This document shows positions 52,177 through 61,218 of a stretch of 64,000 nucleotides of DNA, piece by piece. Made by a program: the position numbers and the translations under genes. The DNA comes from Lachnospiraceae bacterium (GTDB lineage Bacteria > Bacillota > Clostridia > Lachnospirales > Lachnospiraceae), in assembly GCA_024696005.1 (NCBI GenBank), contig JAILHF010000051.1:310001-374000 (forward strand), given 5' to 3'. The notes under the pieces are model-generated. The model did no database searches, was not told the DNA's origin, and was given only the letters and a program-made list of their open reading frames with translations. The first letter of the stretch is position 1. Every line of letters starts with the position of its first letter.

Positions 52177-52363
52177 TTTGTTCTTTTTCTCCTTTCGACT
52201 TTTTGAAAATGATCGTTCCGTGCTTCGCACTCTCACGATCACTGCCGATATTCGCAATCCGGCCTGTCGGCCTACTTGCTCATATCGTCAGGGCCGTCTG
52301 ATGTCTGAACGAAAACGCATGTAAACATGCATTTTGTTCAGCCGTCATCCGGCTTTTTCATCA
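52177..52363 (-). other. Structured gap between etfB and etfA
   Basis: No gene seen. It holds at least two strong inverted repeats: GAACAAAATGCATG with CATGCGTTTTCGTTC (52307-52339, 4-base loop) and GATCGT..GTGC-GAA-GCAC..ACGATC (52211-52240). Neither is followed by a U-tract. They may stabilise or process the operon mRNA or set the EtfB:EtfA ratio. Confidence 0.55.
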
Positions 52364-53155
52364 TTAGATGACATGCTTCTCATTCAGCTTCTCAACGATG
52401 TAAGAAACCGACTCTTCGGGTGAATCGAATGCCTTCTTCTCGCCGGCACCCTTGCGCACCTTATCGGAAGCCTTTGCGATCTTGGTAGGAGAACCTGCCA
52501 GACCGATATTGGAATCATCAACATCCTTCAGGTCGTCACGGCCCCAGGTGGTGATCTCTGCCTTGACTGCATCGAAGATGCCGCCGACGCTCATGTAGCG
52601 GGGCTCATTCAGCTCGGACAGAGCCGTGATCAGGCAGGGCATCTTTGCTTCGATCACATGATAGCGATCGTCATACTGACGCTTTACGGTCACCTTCTTG
52701 GCCGCCTCGTCAACCTTGATGTCCATGGCGTAGGAGATCACGGGAAGCTGCAGGTGCTCGGCGATCTGAGGTCCTACCTGTGCGGTATCACCGTCGATAG
52801 CCTGACGGCCGGTGATGATCAGATCATACTCGAGGTTGCGGATGGCACCCGCGATCGTGGTGGAAGTAGCCCAGGTATCAGCGCCGCCGAGTCTGCGGTC
52901 GGTAACGAGCACTGCCTTGTCGGCACCCATTGCCAGTGCTTCCTGAAGCACATCCGTAGCCTTGGGAAGCCCCATGGTAAGCACGGTCACTTCTGCGCCG
53001 TACTGATCCTTCAGACGAAGGGCTGCCTCCAGACCGGCCTTGTCATCCGGGTTCATGATGGTGAGCATTGCTGCTCTGTTCAGAGTACCGTCGGGATTGA
53101 ACTCAACGCCGCCCTTGGTATCCGGAACCTGTTTGATACATACGATTATCTTCAA
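52364..53155 (-). CDS. etfB: Electron transfer flavoprotein subunit beta
   Basis: 263 residues, beginning MKIIVCIKQVPDT; LIITGRQAIDGDTAQVGP is the AMP/FAD-binding block of the beta subunit. The start codon is TTG (53153-53155), fixed by AGGAGG 8 bases upstream and the conserved N-terminus. Lies 15 bases after bcd. Confidence 0.95.
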   Translation of the reverse strand: MKIIVCIKQVPDTKGGVEFNPDGTLNRAAMLTIMNPDDKAGLEAALRLKDQYGAEVTVLTMGLPKATDVLQEALAMGADKAVLVTDRRLGGADTWATSTTIAGAIRNLEYDLIITGRQAIDGDTAQVGPQIAEHLQLPVISYAMDIKVDEAAKKVTVKRQYDDRYHVIEAKMPCLITALSELNEPRYMSVGGIFDAVKAEITTWGRDDLKDVDDSNIGLAGSPTKIAKASDKVRKGAGEKKAFDSPEESVSYIVEKLNEKHVI

Positions 53156-53170
53156 TGTCCTGTCCTCCTA

Positions 53171-54337
53171 TCACTTCAAAATGTTCGCGGAAATGACCAT
53201 ACGCTGTACCTCGGAGGTACCCTCGTAGATCTCGGTGATCTTGGCATCACGCATCATGCGCTCCACGTCGTACTCACGGATGTAACCGTAACCGCCGTGC
53301 AGCTGAACCGCCTTGGTGGTCACTTCCATGGCAACCTCTGCAGCGTAAAGCTTAGCCATGGCTGCTTCCACGGAATAGGAGATCTTCGGGTTCTTCTGGT
53401 ACTCAGCCTTCTTCATTGCAGCCGCATATACCAGATACTGGGCAGCCTGAACCTTGGTGGCCATGTCTGCCAGCTGGAACTGGGTGTTCTGGAAAGCGCC
53501 GATGGCGCGGCCGAACTGCTTGCGCTCCTTGACATAGTTGATCGTGGTCTCAAGAGCGCCCTCTGCAAGACCCAGAGCCTGTGCAGCGATACCGATACGG
53601 CCGCCGTCCAGGGTATGCATTGCGATGTTGAAGCCCTTGCCCTGCTGGCCAAGGAGGTTCTCCTTGGGGATGCGGCAATCCGTGAAGATCAGCTCATAGG
53701 TAGAGGATCCGCGGATACCCATCTTGTTTTCCTTCGTTCCGAAGGTGAAGCCCGGCGTACCCTTCTCAACGATGAAAGCACTGATCTCCTTCATCATCTT
53801 GCCGCGCTTTTCGATCTTGCCGGTCACGGCGAAGATCACATATACATCAGCTTCCTTACCGTTGGTAATGAAGCACTTGGAGCCGTTGAGCACCCACTCG
53901 TCGCCGTCCAGGACAGCCTTGGTCTGCTGGCCCTGTGCATCGGTACCGGCACCGGGCTCGGTCAGGCCGAAAGCACCCAGCTTCTCGCCCTTTGCAAGGG
54001 GGATCAGGTACTTCTGCTTCTGCTCGTCCGTACCGAAGGTCATGATGGGATCCACACACAGAGAGGTGTGTGCGGAAACGATAACGCCTGTCGTGCCGCA
54101 GACCTTGGAAAGTTCCTCGACACACATTGCATAGGTCAGAGGATCTGCGCCCTGTCCGCCCCATTCCTTTGCAACGGGGATTCCCAGGAATCCGTATCTG
54201 GCCATCTTCTCCACCGTCTCGCGGGGGAAGCGCTCTTCCTCATCCACTTCCTGCGCAAGAGGCTTTACCTCGTTCTGCGCGAAATCGCGGAAGAGCTGTC
54301 TTGCCATTTCATGTTCTTTGCTTAAGCTGAATTCCAT
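53171..54337 (-). CDS. bcd: Butyryl-CoA dehydrogenase (acyl-CoA dehydrogenase family)
   Basis: 388 residues. FAD/substrate blocks GAFGLTEPGAGTDA and MGIRGSSTYEL, ERKQFG, and the C-terminal GGYGYIREYDVERMMRDAKITE including the catalytic-base region. Reduces crotonyl-CoA to butyryl-CoA with EtfAB. AGGAGG 12 bases before the ATG. Preceded by a 170-base gap after hbd. Confidence 0.95.
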   Translation of the reverse strand: MEFSLSKEHEMARQLFRDFAQNEVKPLAQEVDEEERFPRETVEKMARYGFLGIPVAKEWGGQGADPLTYAMCVEELSKVCGTTGVIVSAHTSLCVDPIMTFGTDEQKQKYLIPLAKGEKLGAFGLTEPGAGTDAQGQQTKAVLDGDEWVLNGSKCFITNGKEADVYVIFAVTGKIEKRGKMMKEISAFIVEKGTPGFTFGTKENKMGIRGSSTYELIFTDCRIPKENLLGQQGKGFNIAMHTLDGGRIGIAAQALGLAEGALETTINYVKERKQFGRAIGAFQNTQFQLADMATKVQAAQYLVYAAAMKKAEYQKNPKISYSVEAAMAKLYAAEVAMEVTTKAVQLHGGYGYIREYDVERMMRDAKITEIYEGTSEVQRMVISANILK

Positions 54338-54507
54338 GATATTGTTAAACCTCCTTTAATATTTTCACATTTAGTTCGGTCAGCCCGAAGCACTTGCTGC
54401 TGAGGGCGTGGATACCGCCCCGCCCAGCGAGCGCAGCCCGCCTTTTGCGAAGCAAAACTCCCATGCGGGCTGCGAAAAGTTCCGAACCCGAAGGGATCGA
54501 ACTTTTC
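54338..54507 (-). other. Gap between hbd and bcd with hairpins
   Basis: Directly after the hbd stop lies AAAAGTTC/GAACTTTT (54499-54506 with 54475-54482) with an inner CCC-TTC-GGG stem, then AGCCCGC/GCGGGCT (about 54434-54471). The first ends in four U and could be a partial terminator, lowering bcd-etfBA relative to the upstream genes. I see no clear promoter. Confidence 0.5.
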
Positions 54508-55380
54508 TTATTTATCAGTAGGCACCTTGCCGCCGTCCGCATAGTTGTAGAAGCCGATGCCGGTCTTTACGCCCAGCTTCTTTGCGCGTACCATCTTGCG
54601 CAGAAGCGGGCAAGCGCGGTACTTCGGATCACCGGTCTCTTTGTAGATGACATCCATGATCGCCAGAACGATATCCAGTCCGACATAGTCGCCCAGCTCC
54701 AGGGGACCCATGGGATGATTGCAGCCCAGCTTCATGGCCGTATCGATGCCCTCGATATCGGAAACGCCCTCAGCATAAACGCAGATACCCTCGTTGATCA
54801 GAGGGATCAGGATGCGGTTAACAACAAAGCCGGGAGCCTCGTTCACCTGAACGGGAGTCTTGCCCAGATCGCGGGAGATCTCGTTCACCTTCTCCACCAG
54901 CTCCTTGGGAGTGTTCGCGCCTGCGATGACCTCGATGAGCTTCATCACGGGTGCGGGATTGAAGAAGTGCATTCCTACCACGGGCTTGGGCAGGCCTGCG
55001 CCTATCTCGGTGATGGAAAGGGAAGAAGTATTGGATGCGAAGATGCAATCCGGGTTCTTCACGATGTTCTCCATCAGGTTCTTGAAACATTCCTTCTTGA
55101 TATCCATTACTTCAAGAGCTGCTTCCACGATCAGATCCGCGTCAACGCAGATTTCGTTCAGGCCGGTCTTGAACTTTGCCATGATGGCGTCTGCTTCGCT
55201 CTGCTCTTTCTTTCCCTTTGCCACCAGCTTGTCCATGGCCTTCTGAACCTTAGCCTTGCCGCCGTCGGCAAACTCCTGCTTGATGTCACACAGATATACG
55301 GTATCTACCTTGTCACACTGTGCGAATGCCTGCGCGATACCGCTTCCCATGGTACCTGCACCGATAACACCTACCTTCAT
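54508..55380 (-). CDS. hbd: 3-hydroxybutyryl-CoA dehydrogenase
   Basis: 290 residues. Rossmann motif GVIGAGTMGSGIAQ, SSLSITEIG, MHFFNPAPVMKLIEV and NRILIPLINE. Oxidises/reduces acetoacetyl-CoA and 3-hydroxybutyryl-CoA, the second step of the pathway. AAGGAGG before the ATG. Confidence 0.96.
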   Translation of the reverse strand: MKVGVIGAGTMGSGIAQAFAQCDKVDTVYLCDIKQEFADGGKAKVQKAMDKLVAKGKKEQSEADAIMAKFKTGLNEICVDADLIVEAALEVMDIKKECFKNLMENIVKNPDCIFASNTSSLSITEIGAGLPKPVVGMHFFNPAPVMKLIEVIAGANTPKELVEKVNEISRDLGKTPVQVNEAPGFVVNRILIPLINEGICVYAEGVSDIEGIDTAMKLGCNHPMGPLELGDYVGLDIVLAIMDVIYKETGDPKYRACPLLRKMVRAKKLGVKTGIGFYNYADGGKVPTDK

Positions 55381-55393
55381 TTATCATTCCTCC

Positions 55394-55627
55394 TTAATTA
55401 TTTTGAACGTTTGAATCTCTTGTCTGCCGATACGGATCCGACGGGTCGGACGGCTGTTGCTGCAACAGGCGGTCATTCTCGATCTTGAGCTGCATCTCGA
55501 GCTGTGCCTGTCCGTTCTTCTTTTTCACGAGGACCGTGATCCCGATGACGATGAGCGCCAGCAGCGCGATCACACCGATCGCTGCGACCACGACGATCAC
55601 TACGGCAATCCCTCCGAGCACTACCAT
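55394..55627 (-). CDS. Small membrane protein in the butyrate operon, 77 aa
   Basis: MVVLGGIAVVIVVVAAIGVI... gives one long hydrophobic helix (residues ~2-33), then KKKNGQ and a Gln-rich helix, ending PYRQTRDSNVQNN. Lys after the helix predicts the tail in the cytoplasm. AAGG lies 8 bases before the ATG. Between crt and hbd with gaps of 9 and 13 bases, so it is co-transcribed. No family recognised; it could anchor pathway enzymes to the membrane, which is speculation. Confidence 0.7.
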   Translation of the reverse strand: MVVLGGIAVVIVVVAAIGVIALLALIVIGITVLVKKKNGQAQLEMQLKIENDRLLQQQPSDPSDPYRQTRDSNVQNN

Positions 55628-55636
55628 GGCAGCGCC

Positions 55637-56431
55637 TTACTTGTTCTGGAAGGCTACGACCTTGACTTTGGTGGGGTCGTCTTTCTTCTTCAGGAAGTTC
55701 CCCATGCCTGCCTTCTGGTCCTCGGTCTCGAAGCAGTCTCCGAAGAGCTTTTCTTCGATGGCAACGCCTTCGTCGATGGAAACCTGCAGACCTTCGTTGA
55801 TGGCCTTCTTGCAGTTGCGAACGGCAATGGGAGCCTGTGCGGCAATGCCGTTTGCCATCTTGAGTGCCGCATCCATCAGCTCAGCCTGCGGATAAACCGC
55901 ATTCACAAGACCGATGCGCAGAGCTTCGTCCGCCTTGATGTTGCGGGCCGTGTAGATCATCTGCTTTGCCATGCCTGCGCCTACCAGACGTGCCAGTCTC
56001 TGGGTACCGCCGAAACCGGGCGTGATGCCAAGCCCCACTTCAGGCTGACCGAACATTGCGTTGTCCGAGCAGATGCGGATGTCACAGCTCATGGAGATCT
56101 CGCAGCCGCCGCCCAGTGCAAAGCCGTTTACCGCAGCGATCACGGGGATCGGGAACTTCTCGAGCTTCAGGAACACATCGTTGCCCTTCTTGCCGAATGC
56201 CTCGCCCTCTGCCTTGGTAAGGGTGCTCATCTCGCCGATGTCCGCTCCGGCCACGAAGCTCTTCTCGCCGGCGCCGGTCAGGATCAGGCAGCGTACTGCA
56301 TTCAGATCCACAGCGTCGAGAGTGGCATTCAGCTCATCCAGAACCTGGGAATTGAGCGCGTTCAGCGCCTTCTCACGGTTGATGGTGATGATCCCTACGG
56401 CATCCTTTACTTCATACAAAATAAATTCCAT
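55637..56431 (-). CDS. crt: 3-hydroxybutyryl-CoA dehydratase (crotonase)
   Basis: 264 residues. Crotonase fold: oxyanion blocks AGADIGEM and NGFALGGGCE with catalytic Glu, and PEVGLGITPGFGGTQRL with the second Glu. Makes crotonyl-CoA. AGGAGG before the ATG. Follows thl across a 60-base gap with a terminator-like hairpin. Confidence 0.95.
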   Translation of the reverse strand: MEFILYEVKDAVGIITINREKALNALNSQVLDELNATLDAVDLNAVRCLILTGAGEKSFVAGADIGEMSTLTKAEGEAFGKKGNDVFLKLEKFPIPVIAAVNGFALGGGCEISMSCDIRICSDNAMFGQPEVGLGITPGFGGTQRLARLVGAGMAKQMIYTARNIKADEALRIGLVNAVYPQAELMDAALKMANGIAAQAPIAVRNCKKAINEGLQVSIDEGVAIEEKLFGDCFETEDQKAGMGNFLKKKDDPTKVKVVAFQNK

Positions 56432-56452
56432 TCCAAACCTCCTGTATGGTTT

Positions 56453-56484
56453 ACATAAAGAAGGGGGAGTGTTTGCACTCCCCC
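56453..56484 (-). terminator. Hairpin between thl and crt, probable attenuator
   Basis: 9-bp stem GGGGGAGTG/CACTCCCCC (56476-56484 with 56463-56471), 4-base loop, then TTCTTTATG. It lies within the operon, so partial termination would give more thiolase than downstream enzymes. Confidence 0.7.
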
Positions 56485-56491
56485 CTCCGTC

Positions 56492-57694
56492 TTACCCTTC
56501 GTATCTCTCTACTATGGTTGCGCAGCCCATGCCGCCGCCGATGCACAGCGTGGCCAGACCCTTCTTCGCTCCCTTTGCTTCCATCTCGTGGAGCAGCGTA
56601 ACCAGGATGCGCGCACCGGATGCGCCTACCGGATGACCCAGGGCGATGGCACCGCCGTTGGGGTTCAGCTGCTTGTCAACATCGATGCCCAGATCCTTGC
56701 CTACCGCAACAGACTGAGCCGCAAATGCCTCGTTGGCCTCGATGATGTCGAAGTCCTCGATCTTGTAGCCGCACTTGGCCATTGCCTTGCGGGTAGCTGC
56801 AACGGGACCGATGCCCATCACCTCGGGACGAACGCCTGCAAGAGCGCCTGCCACGAAAGTAGCCATGGGCTTCACACCCAGCTCCTTCGCCTTCTCCTCG
56901 GTCATTACCACAACGGCTGCTGCGCCGTCGTTGATGCCGGAAGCATTACCCGCAGTGACCACACCGTCGGGATTGAGGGGCTTAAGCTTCTGCAGTCCCT
57001 CGATGGTGCTGCCGGGACGGGGTCCCTCATCCTTATTGAAGAGGATGGTCTCCTTCTTCTTCTTGATCTCGACGGGAACGATCTCCTTGTCGAATGCACC
57101 GTTCTCCTGTGCGGCACAAGCCTTCAGCTGGCTCTTGAGAGCGAACTCATCGAGCTCTTCTCTGGTAAGGCCGTATTCCTTGGCTACGTTGTCCGCAGTC
57201 GTGATCATGTGATAATCGTTGAATGCATCCCACAGAGCATCCTTGACCATGGTATCCACCAGGCCGCCCTGGCTCTGGGAAGGCCACATCATGCGATAGC
57301 CGTAACGGCCGTTGGGGATCGCGAAAGGTGCCATGGACATGTTCTCCATGCCGCCTGCAACCACGATGTCGGCATCGCCCGCAGCGATCATCTGTGCAGC
57401 CATATTCACGCAGTTCAGACCGGAACCGCATACAACATTTATGGTGACGGCAGGCACTTCGATCGGAAGGCCTGCTTTGATGGAAGCCTGACGGGCCACA
57501 TTCTGCCCCTGGCCCGCCTGGATCACGCAGCCCATATAGACCTGATCTACCTTTTCGGGAGCCACACCCGCACGGTTCAGCGCTTCCTTGATGACGATCG
57601 CACCCAGCTGGGCTGCCGGCGTTGTGGAAAGCCCCCCACCCATCGTACCGATCGCGGTACGGCAGGCACCTGCTAAAACAATTTTCTTTGACAT
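56492..57694 (-). CDS. thl: Acetyl-CoA acetyltransferase (thiolase)
   Basis: 400 residues. Active-site Cys in [12 protein letters not shown], His in [11 protein letters not shown], Cys in CIGGGMG. Condenses two acetyl-CoA to start butyrate synthesis. The ATG at 57692-57694 ([13 protein letters not shown]) follows GGAGG; the longer frame extends into the leader. First gene of the operon. Confidence 0.96.
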   Translation of the reverse strand: MSKKIVLAGACRTAIGTMGGGLSTTPAAQLGAIVIKEALNRAGVAPEKVDQVYMGCVIQAGQGQNVARQASIKAGLPIEVPAVTINVVCGSGLNCVNMAAQMIAAGDADIVVAGGMENMSMAPFAIPNGRYGYRMMWPSQSQGGLVDTMVKDALWDAFNDYHMITTADNVAKEYGLTREELDEFALKSQLKACAAQENGAFDKEIVPVEIKKKKETILFNKDEGPRPGSTIEGLQKLKPLNPDGVVTAGNASGINDGAAAVVVMTEEKAKELGVKPMATFVAGALAGVRPEVMGIGPVAATRKAMAKCGYKIEDFDIIEANEAFAAQSVAVGKDLGIDVDKQLNPNGGAIALGHPVGASGARILVTLLHEMEAKGAKKGLATLCIGGGMGCATIVERYEG

Positions 57695-57758
57695 TGTTCT
57701 TCCTCCATAAATGATATCTTGTAGATTGTTCCCCGGCACACAGGCCGAGCCGTTTTCT

Positions 57759-57787
57759 ATCTTATCATACTGTCCTTTAATTTGCAA
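57759..57787 (-). promoter_or_regulatory. Promoter of the butyrate operon
   Basis: -35 TTGCAA (57782-57787), 17-bp spacer, -10 TAAGAT (57759-57764). Leader of about 58 nt. Confidence 0.75.
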
Positions 57788-57861
57788 AGGAAAACTCTCT
57801 TAGTTTTTGCTTTTTTCCCTGCCCGGTGCCCCGGGCTTACGGACCTGCGTTTTTCTTCCGC

Positions 57862-58956
57862 TCATTCCGAAAAAGCGATCTGTGCAAAGTTGTAAAAGCC
57901 CAGATACCAGATGTCGAAATCGTGCCTTCCCGGAAGCTCCTGCCAGCGGAAGTTCTTTCCCTCCTCAAACAGCGGACATGCGGCCGGAAGCTCCTTTGCC
58001 GCTGCAGCCGCACTGGCATAGGCGATCTCGTCCTCCGTCCCGCAGATATTATAGAAGTAATGAATGTCCAGATCCGTATTTCCGAGAAGCTCGGCCGTGC
58101 GCTGCGCCGTATTGCTGGTAGGCGCGGCAGAAAAAGCCCCGAACCAGGCAAACAGGTCGAGGCATTCCCCGATCCCGATGTTGATGGTCTGCATCCCGCC
58201 CATGGAAAGCCCGGCCATTGCCCGGTGATCCCGGGAGGCCGACAGATCGGCGCCTTCTTCCGCATACGTGGAATAGTGGCTTTCCACATAGGGGATCAGG
58301 TCATTCCGCAGTTCCTCGCCGAAGCAGTAAAAGGAATTAAAATCCGAACCGTTTGCGGCATGATTGGCCGCCGAACGCCCGTTGGGCGTCACCACGATGA
58401 ACGGCTCGATGTCCCCGTAATAAGCCAGATTGTCCATGATGCACTTTACGCGGGATGCATTGGATGTCATGCCCCATTCGTTCTCGTCACCGCCGATCCC
58501 GTGCATGAGATACAGTACATTATATTTTTTGCTTTCATCGTAGCCGGCCGGCAGATAAACATTTGCCTCTTTCTCCACTTCGGCACCATCACCGAAGTAA
58601 TCCCGGGACGTGTAGCTGATCTTTTCGATCCTTCCGGCTTCATCCGAACGGATGGCCGTATATTTGGGCGGGATCTTCTCCGCGATCTCCGCGGTCGGGA
58701 TGCGCTCCTCCCCTTCCTCGGCTTCCACGGCTTCCACTTCCATCTTGCTGTGTTCCTGCGCGATCACTTCTTCAAACGGATCACTCATCGCTGCATCCTC
58801 CTTTATCTGATCGTTTTCAACAGCCGCATCGTCTGCGGGAGGGGCTTCCGCCACTGTTCCGTCCGCCGTCTCTTTCGGCTGCAAGTCTGTCCCGGAACAG
58901 CCCGCAAGAAAAAACAGACCGAACGCAAGACCCAGGCATCGTTTCCTCATTTTCAT
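57862..58956 (-). CDS. CE1-type esterase lipoprotein (feruloyl-esterase-like)
   Basis: 364 residues. Lipobox FLAGC near residue 20 after KMRKRC, an acidic Ala/Glu-rich linker (~25-90), then an alpha/beta hydrolase: NVYLPAGYDESKKYNVLYLMHG, nucleophile elbow GLSMGG, and late His in GRHDFDIW. This is the layout of surface esterases that remove ferulic or acetyl groups from plant polysaccharide. The second ATG (58954-58956) is 9 bases after GAGGAG; the first directly abuts it. An extended -10 (TGCTATGCT) lies at 58990-58998, divergent from the CNNM gene. Confidence 0.88.
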   Translation of the reverse strand: MKMRKRCLGLAFGLFFLAGCSGTDLQPKETADGTVAEAPPADDAAVENDQIKEDAAMSDPFEEVIAQEHSKMEVEAVEAEEGEERIPTAEIAEKIPPKYTAIRSDEAGRIEKISYTSRDYFGDGAEVEKEANVYLPAGYDESKKYNVLYLMHGIGGDENEWGMTSNASRVKCIMDNLAYYGDIEPFIVVTPNGRSAANHAANGSDFNSFYCFGEELRNDLIPYVESHYSTYAEEGADLSASRDHRAMAGLSMGGMQTINIGIGECLDLFAWFGAFSAAPTSNTAQRTAELLGNTDLDIHYFYNICGTEDEIAYASAAAAAKELPAACPLFEEGKNFRWQELPGRHDFDIWYLGFYNFAQIAFSE

Positions 58957-59037
58957 ATGATTCATCTCCTCAAAACATGATCAGACGGTAGCATAGCACG
59001 AAAAGAGGACTGCCGCTATGCATCGTTTGAGCCGGAC

Positions 59038-59069
59038 TTGCATATCTTTGCGCTATTTGCTATCATAAT
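59038..59069 (+). promoter_or_regulatory. Promoter at the start codon of the CNNM gene
   Basis: -35 TTGCAT (59038-59043), 17-bp spacer ending TGC, -10 TATCAT (59061-59066), or CATAAT at 59064-59069. The predicted start (59073-59076) is 1-4 bases before the ATG at 59077. Confidence 0.65.
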
Positions 59070-59076
59070 CGTCAAT

Positions 59077-60369
59077 ATGAGCACATCCGAGGTCATAAAA
59101 CTGATCGTTCTTGTCGTGCTGCTGATCCTGTCAGCCTTTTTTTCTTCTGCCGAAACGGCCTTTACCACGGTCAAGAAGATGCGCATGAAAGTTCTGGCCG
59201 AAGAGGGGGACAAACGCGCGGCCCTGGTAATGAAGATCCTGGAGAATCCCGGCAAGATGCTTACCGCCATCCTGATCGGCAACAATATCGTAAACATCTC
59301 CGCTTCCGCTCTCACCACCCTGCTGGCGGAGGAGCTCTGGGGGAACATGGCCGTCAGCGTTGCCACCGGCCTGCTGACGATACTCGTGCTGCTCTTCGGC
59401 GAGATCACGCCCAAGACCCTTGCCCTGCTGAAAAACGAACGCTATGCAAAGAACTATGCCCCGCTGATCCGCGTGCTGACCGTGCTGCTCACGCCCATCA
59501 TCTTTCTGGTGGACAAGCTCTCCAACGGCATCCTGCGCCTGCTGGGCGTCGATCCCCACACCAAGGTGATACGGATCACCGAGAGTGAACTGCTCGGTTA
59601 CGTGGATGTAAGCCATGAGGACGGCGTGATCGAGAGCGAAGAACGCGAGATGATCCACAATGTGTTCGATTTTTCGGACGCCGTGGCCAGGGACATCATG
59701 ATCCCGCGCGTCAACATGATCACCGCGGATGTCCACGCCAGCTACGAGGAGCTGCGCGAGCTCTTTAGCGAGCACATGTACACGCGCATCCCCATCTACG
59801 AAGATACACCCGACAACATCATCGGCATGGTCAACATCAAGGACTTTCTTTTCCTGAAGGAGCCCGAGCATTTTCATCTGCAGAAGCTCCTGCGGGAGAC
59901 CTATTATACCTATGAGCAGAAAAAAGTCGCGGACCTCCTGAATGAGATGCGCGAAAAGAACATGTCCGTCACCATCGTGCTGAACGAATACGGGACCGCG
60001 GAAGGCATGATCACCATGGAGGATCTGCTGGAAGAGATCATCGGCCAGATCCGGGACGAATACGATTCCGATGAAGCCGAGCTGATCAAAGTGGTAAGTG
60101 ACGGAGAATATCTGGTGGACGGCACCATGAATCTGGACGACATCAACGAAAGGCTGGAAACCGATTTCTCGAGCGAAGATTACGATTCCATCAGCGGCAT
60201 CATCATTGAGCAGCTGGACGACCGCCTTCCAAAGGAAGGTGAAAGTGTGACTCTTGCGGACGGCACACAGCTCAAGGTCGAAAAACTGGACAACAACCGC
60301 ATCGAAAGCGTGAGGATCATGCTCCCCAAGCCGCAAAAAACGGGAGACAATGCTCCCGTTTCCGATTAA
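59077..60369 (+). CDS. CNNM/CBS-domain transporter (HlyC/CorC family)
   Basis: 430 residues; the only plus-strand gene. N-terminal DUF21/CNNM membrane domain (FSSAETAFTTVKK, ILIGNNIVNISAS, FGEITPKTLAL), two CBS domains (~205-325; DIMIPRVNMI, VLNEYGTAEGMITMEDLLEEI) and a C-terminal CorC_HlyC domain (VDGTMNLDDIN). Members export Mg2+ or Co2+. The ATG has no Shine-Dalgarno. The end of the gene carries the terminator of the convergent CPBP gene. Confidence 0.92.
   Translation: MSTSEVIKLIVLVVLLILSAFFSSAETAFTTVKKMRMKVLAEEGDKRAALVMKILENPGKMLTAILIGNNIVNISASALTTLLAEELWGNMAVSVATGLLTILVLLFGEITPKTLALLKNERYAKNYAPLIRVLTVLLTPIIFLVDKLSNGILRLLGVDPHTKVIRITESELLGYVDVSHEDGVIESEEREMIHNVFDFSDAVARDIMIPRVNMITADVHASYEELRELFSEHMYTRIPIYEDTPDNIIGMVNIKDFLFLKEPEHFHLQKLLRETYYTYEQKKVADLLNEMREKNMSVTIVLNEYGTAEGMITMEDLLEEIIGQIRDEYDSDEAELIKVVSDGEYLVDGTMNLDDINERLETDFSSEDYDSISGIIIEQLDDRLPKEGESVTLADGTQLKVEKLDNNRIESVRIMLPKPQKTGDNAPVSD
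60335..60360 (-). terminator. Terminator of the CPBP gene, located inside the CNNM coding end
   Basis: 8-bp stem AACGGGAG/CTCCCGTT (60339-60346 with 60353-60360), followed on the minus strand by further T (TTTTTTGC in total). On the plus strand the T-run is short, so it mainly serves the minus-strand gene. Confidence 0.8.
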
Positions 60370-60386
60370 AGCTCACTCATTCCCCT

Positions 60387-61055
60387 TCACACAGCGAATA
60401 CCGCAAGCCAGACGCTGATCATGGCATCATATACGCCGTGGGCCAGGATCAGGGATAAAGTGCTGCAACCCTTGATCTTTGAGCGGAGCAGGCAGAAGAT
60501 CATTCCGAGCCCCGCCGTCAGGATCACCTGGATGACATTTCCGCCAAAGATGTGAAACACTCCAAACAGTACAGAGGATACGATAATTGCGGCCAGATCC
60601 GAATCCGCGATCCTTCTGATCTTTTCGTACAGGATCCCCCGGAACACAAATTCTTCCACAGCACCGACGGATACGATGAAGTAGACAAATTCAAAGAGGA
60701 ACTGCCACCAGAAGCGGTATCTGGTACCGTTGTCCACATACGCGCCGAAGCCGGCAATGTGCGGGATCAGGGTAAACACCACCGACATTCCAAGCCCCGC
60801 CAGGATCCCGACAAGGATCTGTCTTCCGATCCCTTCCCTGCAGAAGCCGTAATCCGTCAGCTTATCTTTGCAAAGCAGCATCACGATCACGGGGATCAGG
60901 GCGATCAGCCAGTATGTCAGGATCATGCAGACCATTCTCGCCGCCAGAGGCAGGGACGGCATCACATAAAGGTTAAAGCAAACCACCACGTAGCAGCCGA
61001 GCATTGCTCCCAGAAACGCGATCACCAAAAGGATAACTTCTTTCTTCTTGCTCAT
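60387..61055 (-). CDS. CPBP family intramembrane metalloprotease
   Basis: 222 residues, about seven membrane helices. Abi/CAAX-protease motifs: EEFVFRG (EExxxR), FGVFHIF and AHGVYD. Substrate unknown. The second of two adjacent ATGs (61053-61055) is 6 bases after AGGAG. Monogenic unit with its own terminator. Confidence 0.9.
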   Translation of the reverse strand: MSKKKEVILLVIAFLGAMLGCYVVVCFNLYVMPSLPLAARMVCMILTYWLIALIPVIVMLLCKDKLTDYGFCREGIGRQILVGILAGLGMSVVFTLIPHIAGFGAYVDNGTRYRFWWQFLFEFVYFIVSVGAVEEFVFRGILYEKIRRIADSDLAAIIVSSVLFGVFHIFGGNVIQVILTAGLGMIFCLLRSKIKGCSTLSLILAHGVYDAMISVWLAVFAV

Positions 61056-61127
61056 CATACTCTCCTTTTCTTGGCTCAAAACAGCTTTCCTTTGTTCATG
61101 CTCTCATGATAGGAGATAAAGCCGAAC

Positions 61128-61170
61128 AAAAAAAGTGACCGCGGTCATGTCTGTCCATGACCACAGTCAC
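61128..61170 (-). terminator. Strong terminator of cysS-mrnC-rlmB
   Basis: 15-bp stem with one or two mismatches (61156-61170 with 61135-61149; GTGACTGTGGTCATG pairs with CATGACCGCGGTCAC), 6-base loop, then seven T. The plus strand also has a T-rich tail, but no gene reads into it. Confidence 0.93.
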
Positions 61171-61218
61171 ATTTTTCTTTTCAAAGCAAAACCGCGAATT
61201 CAGCTGTGCATGTAACGC

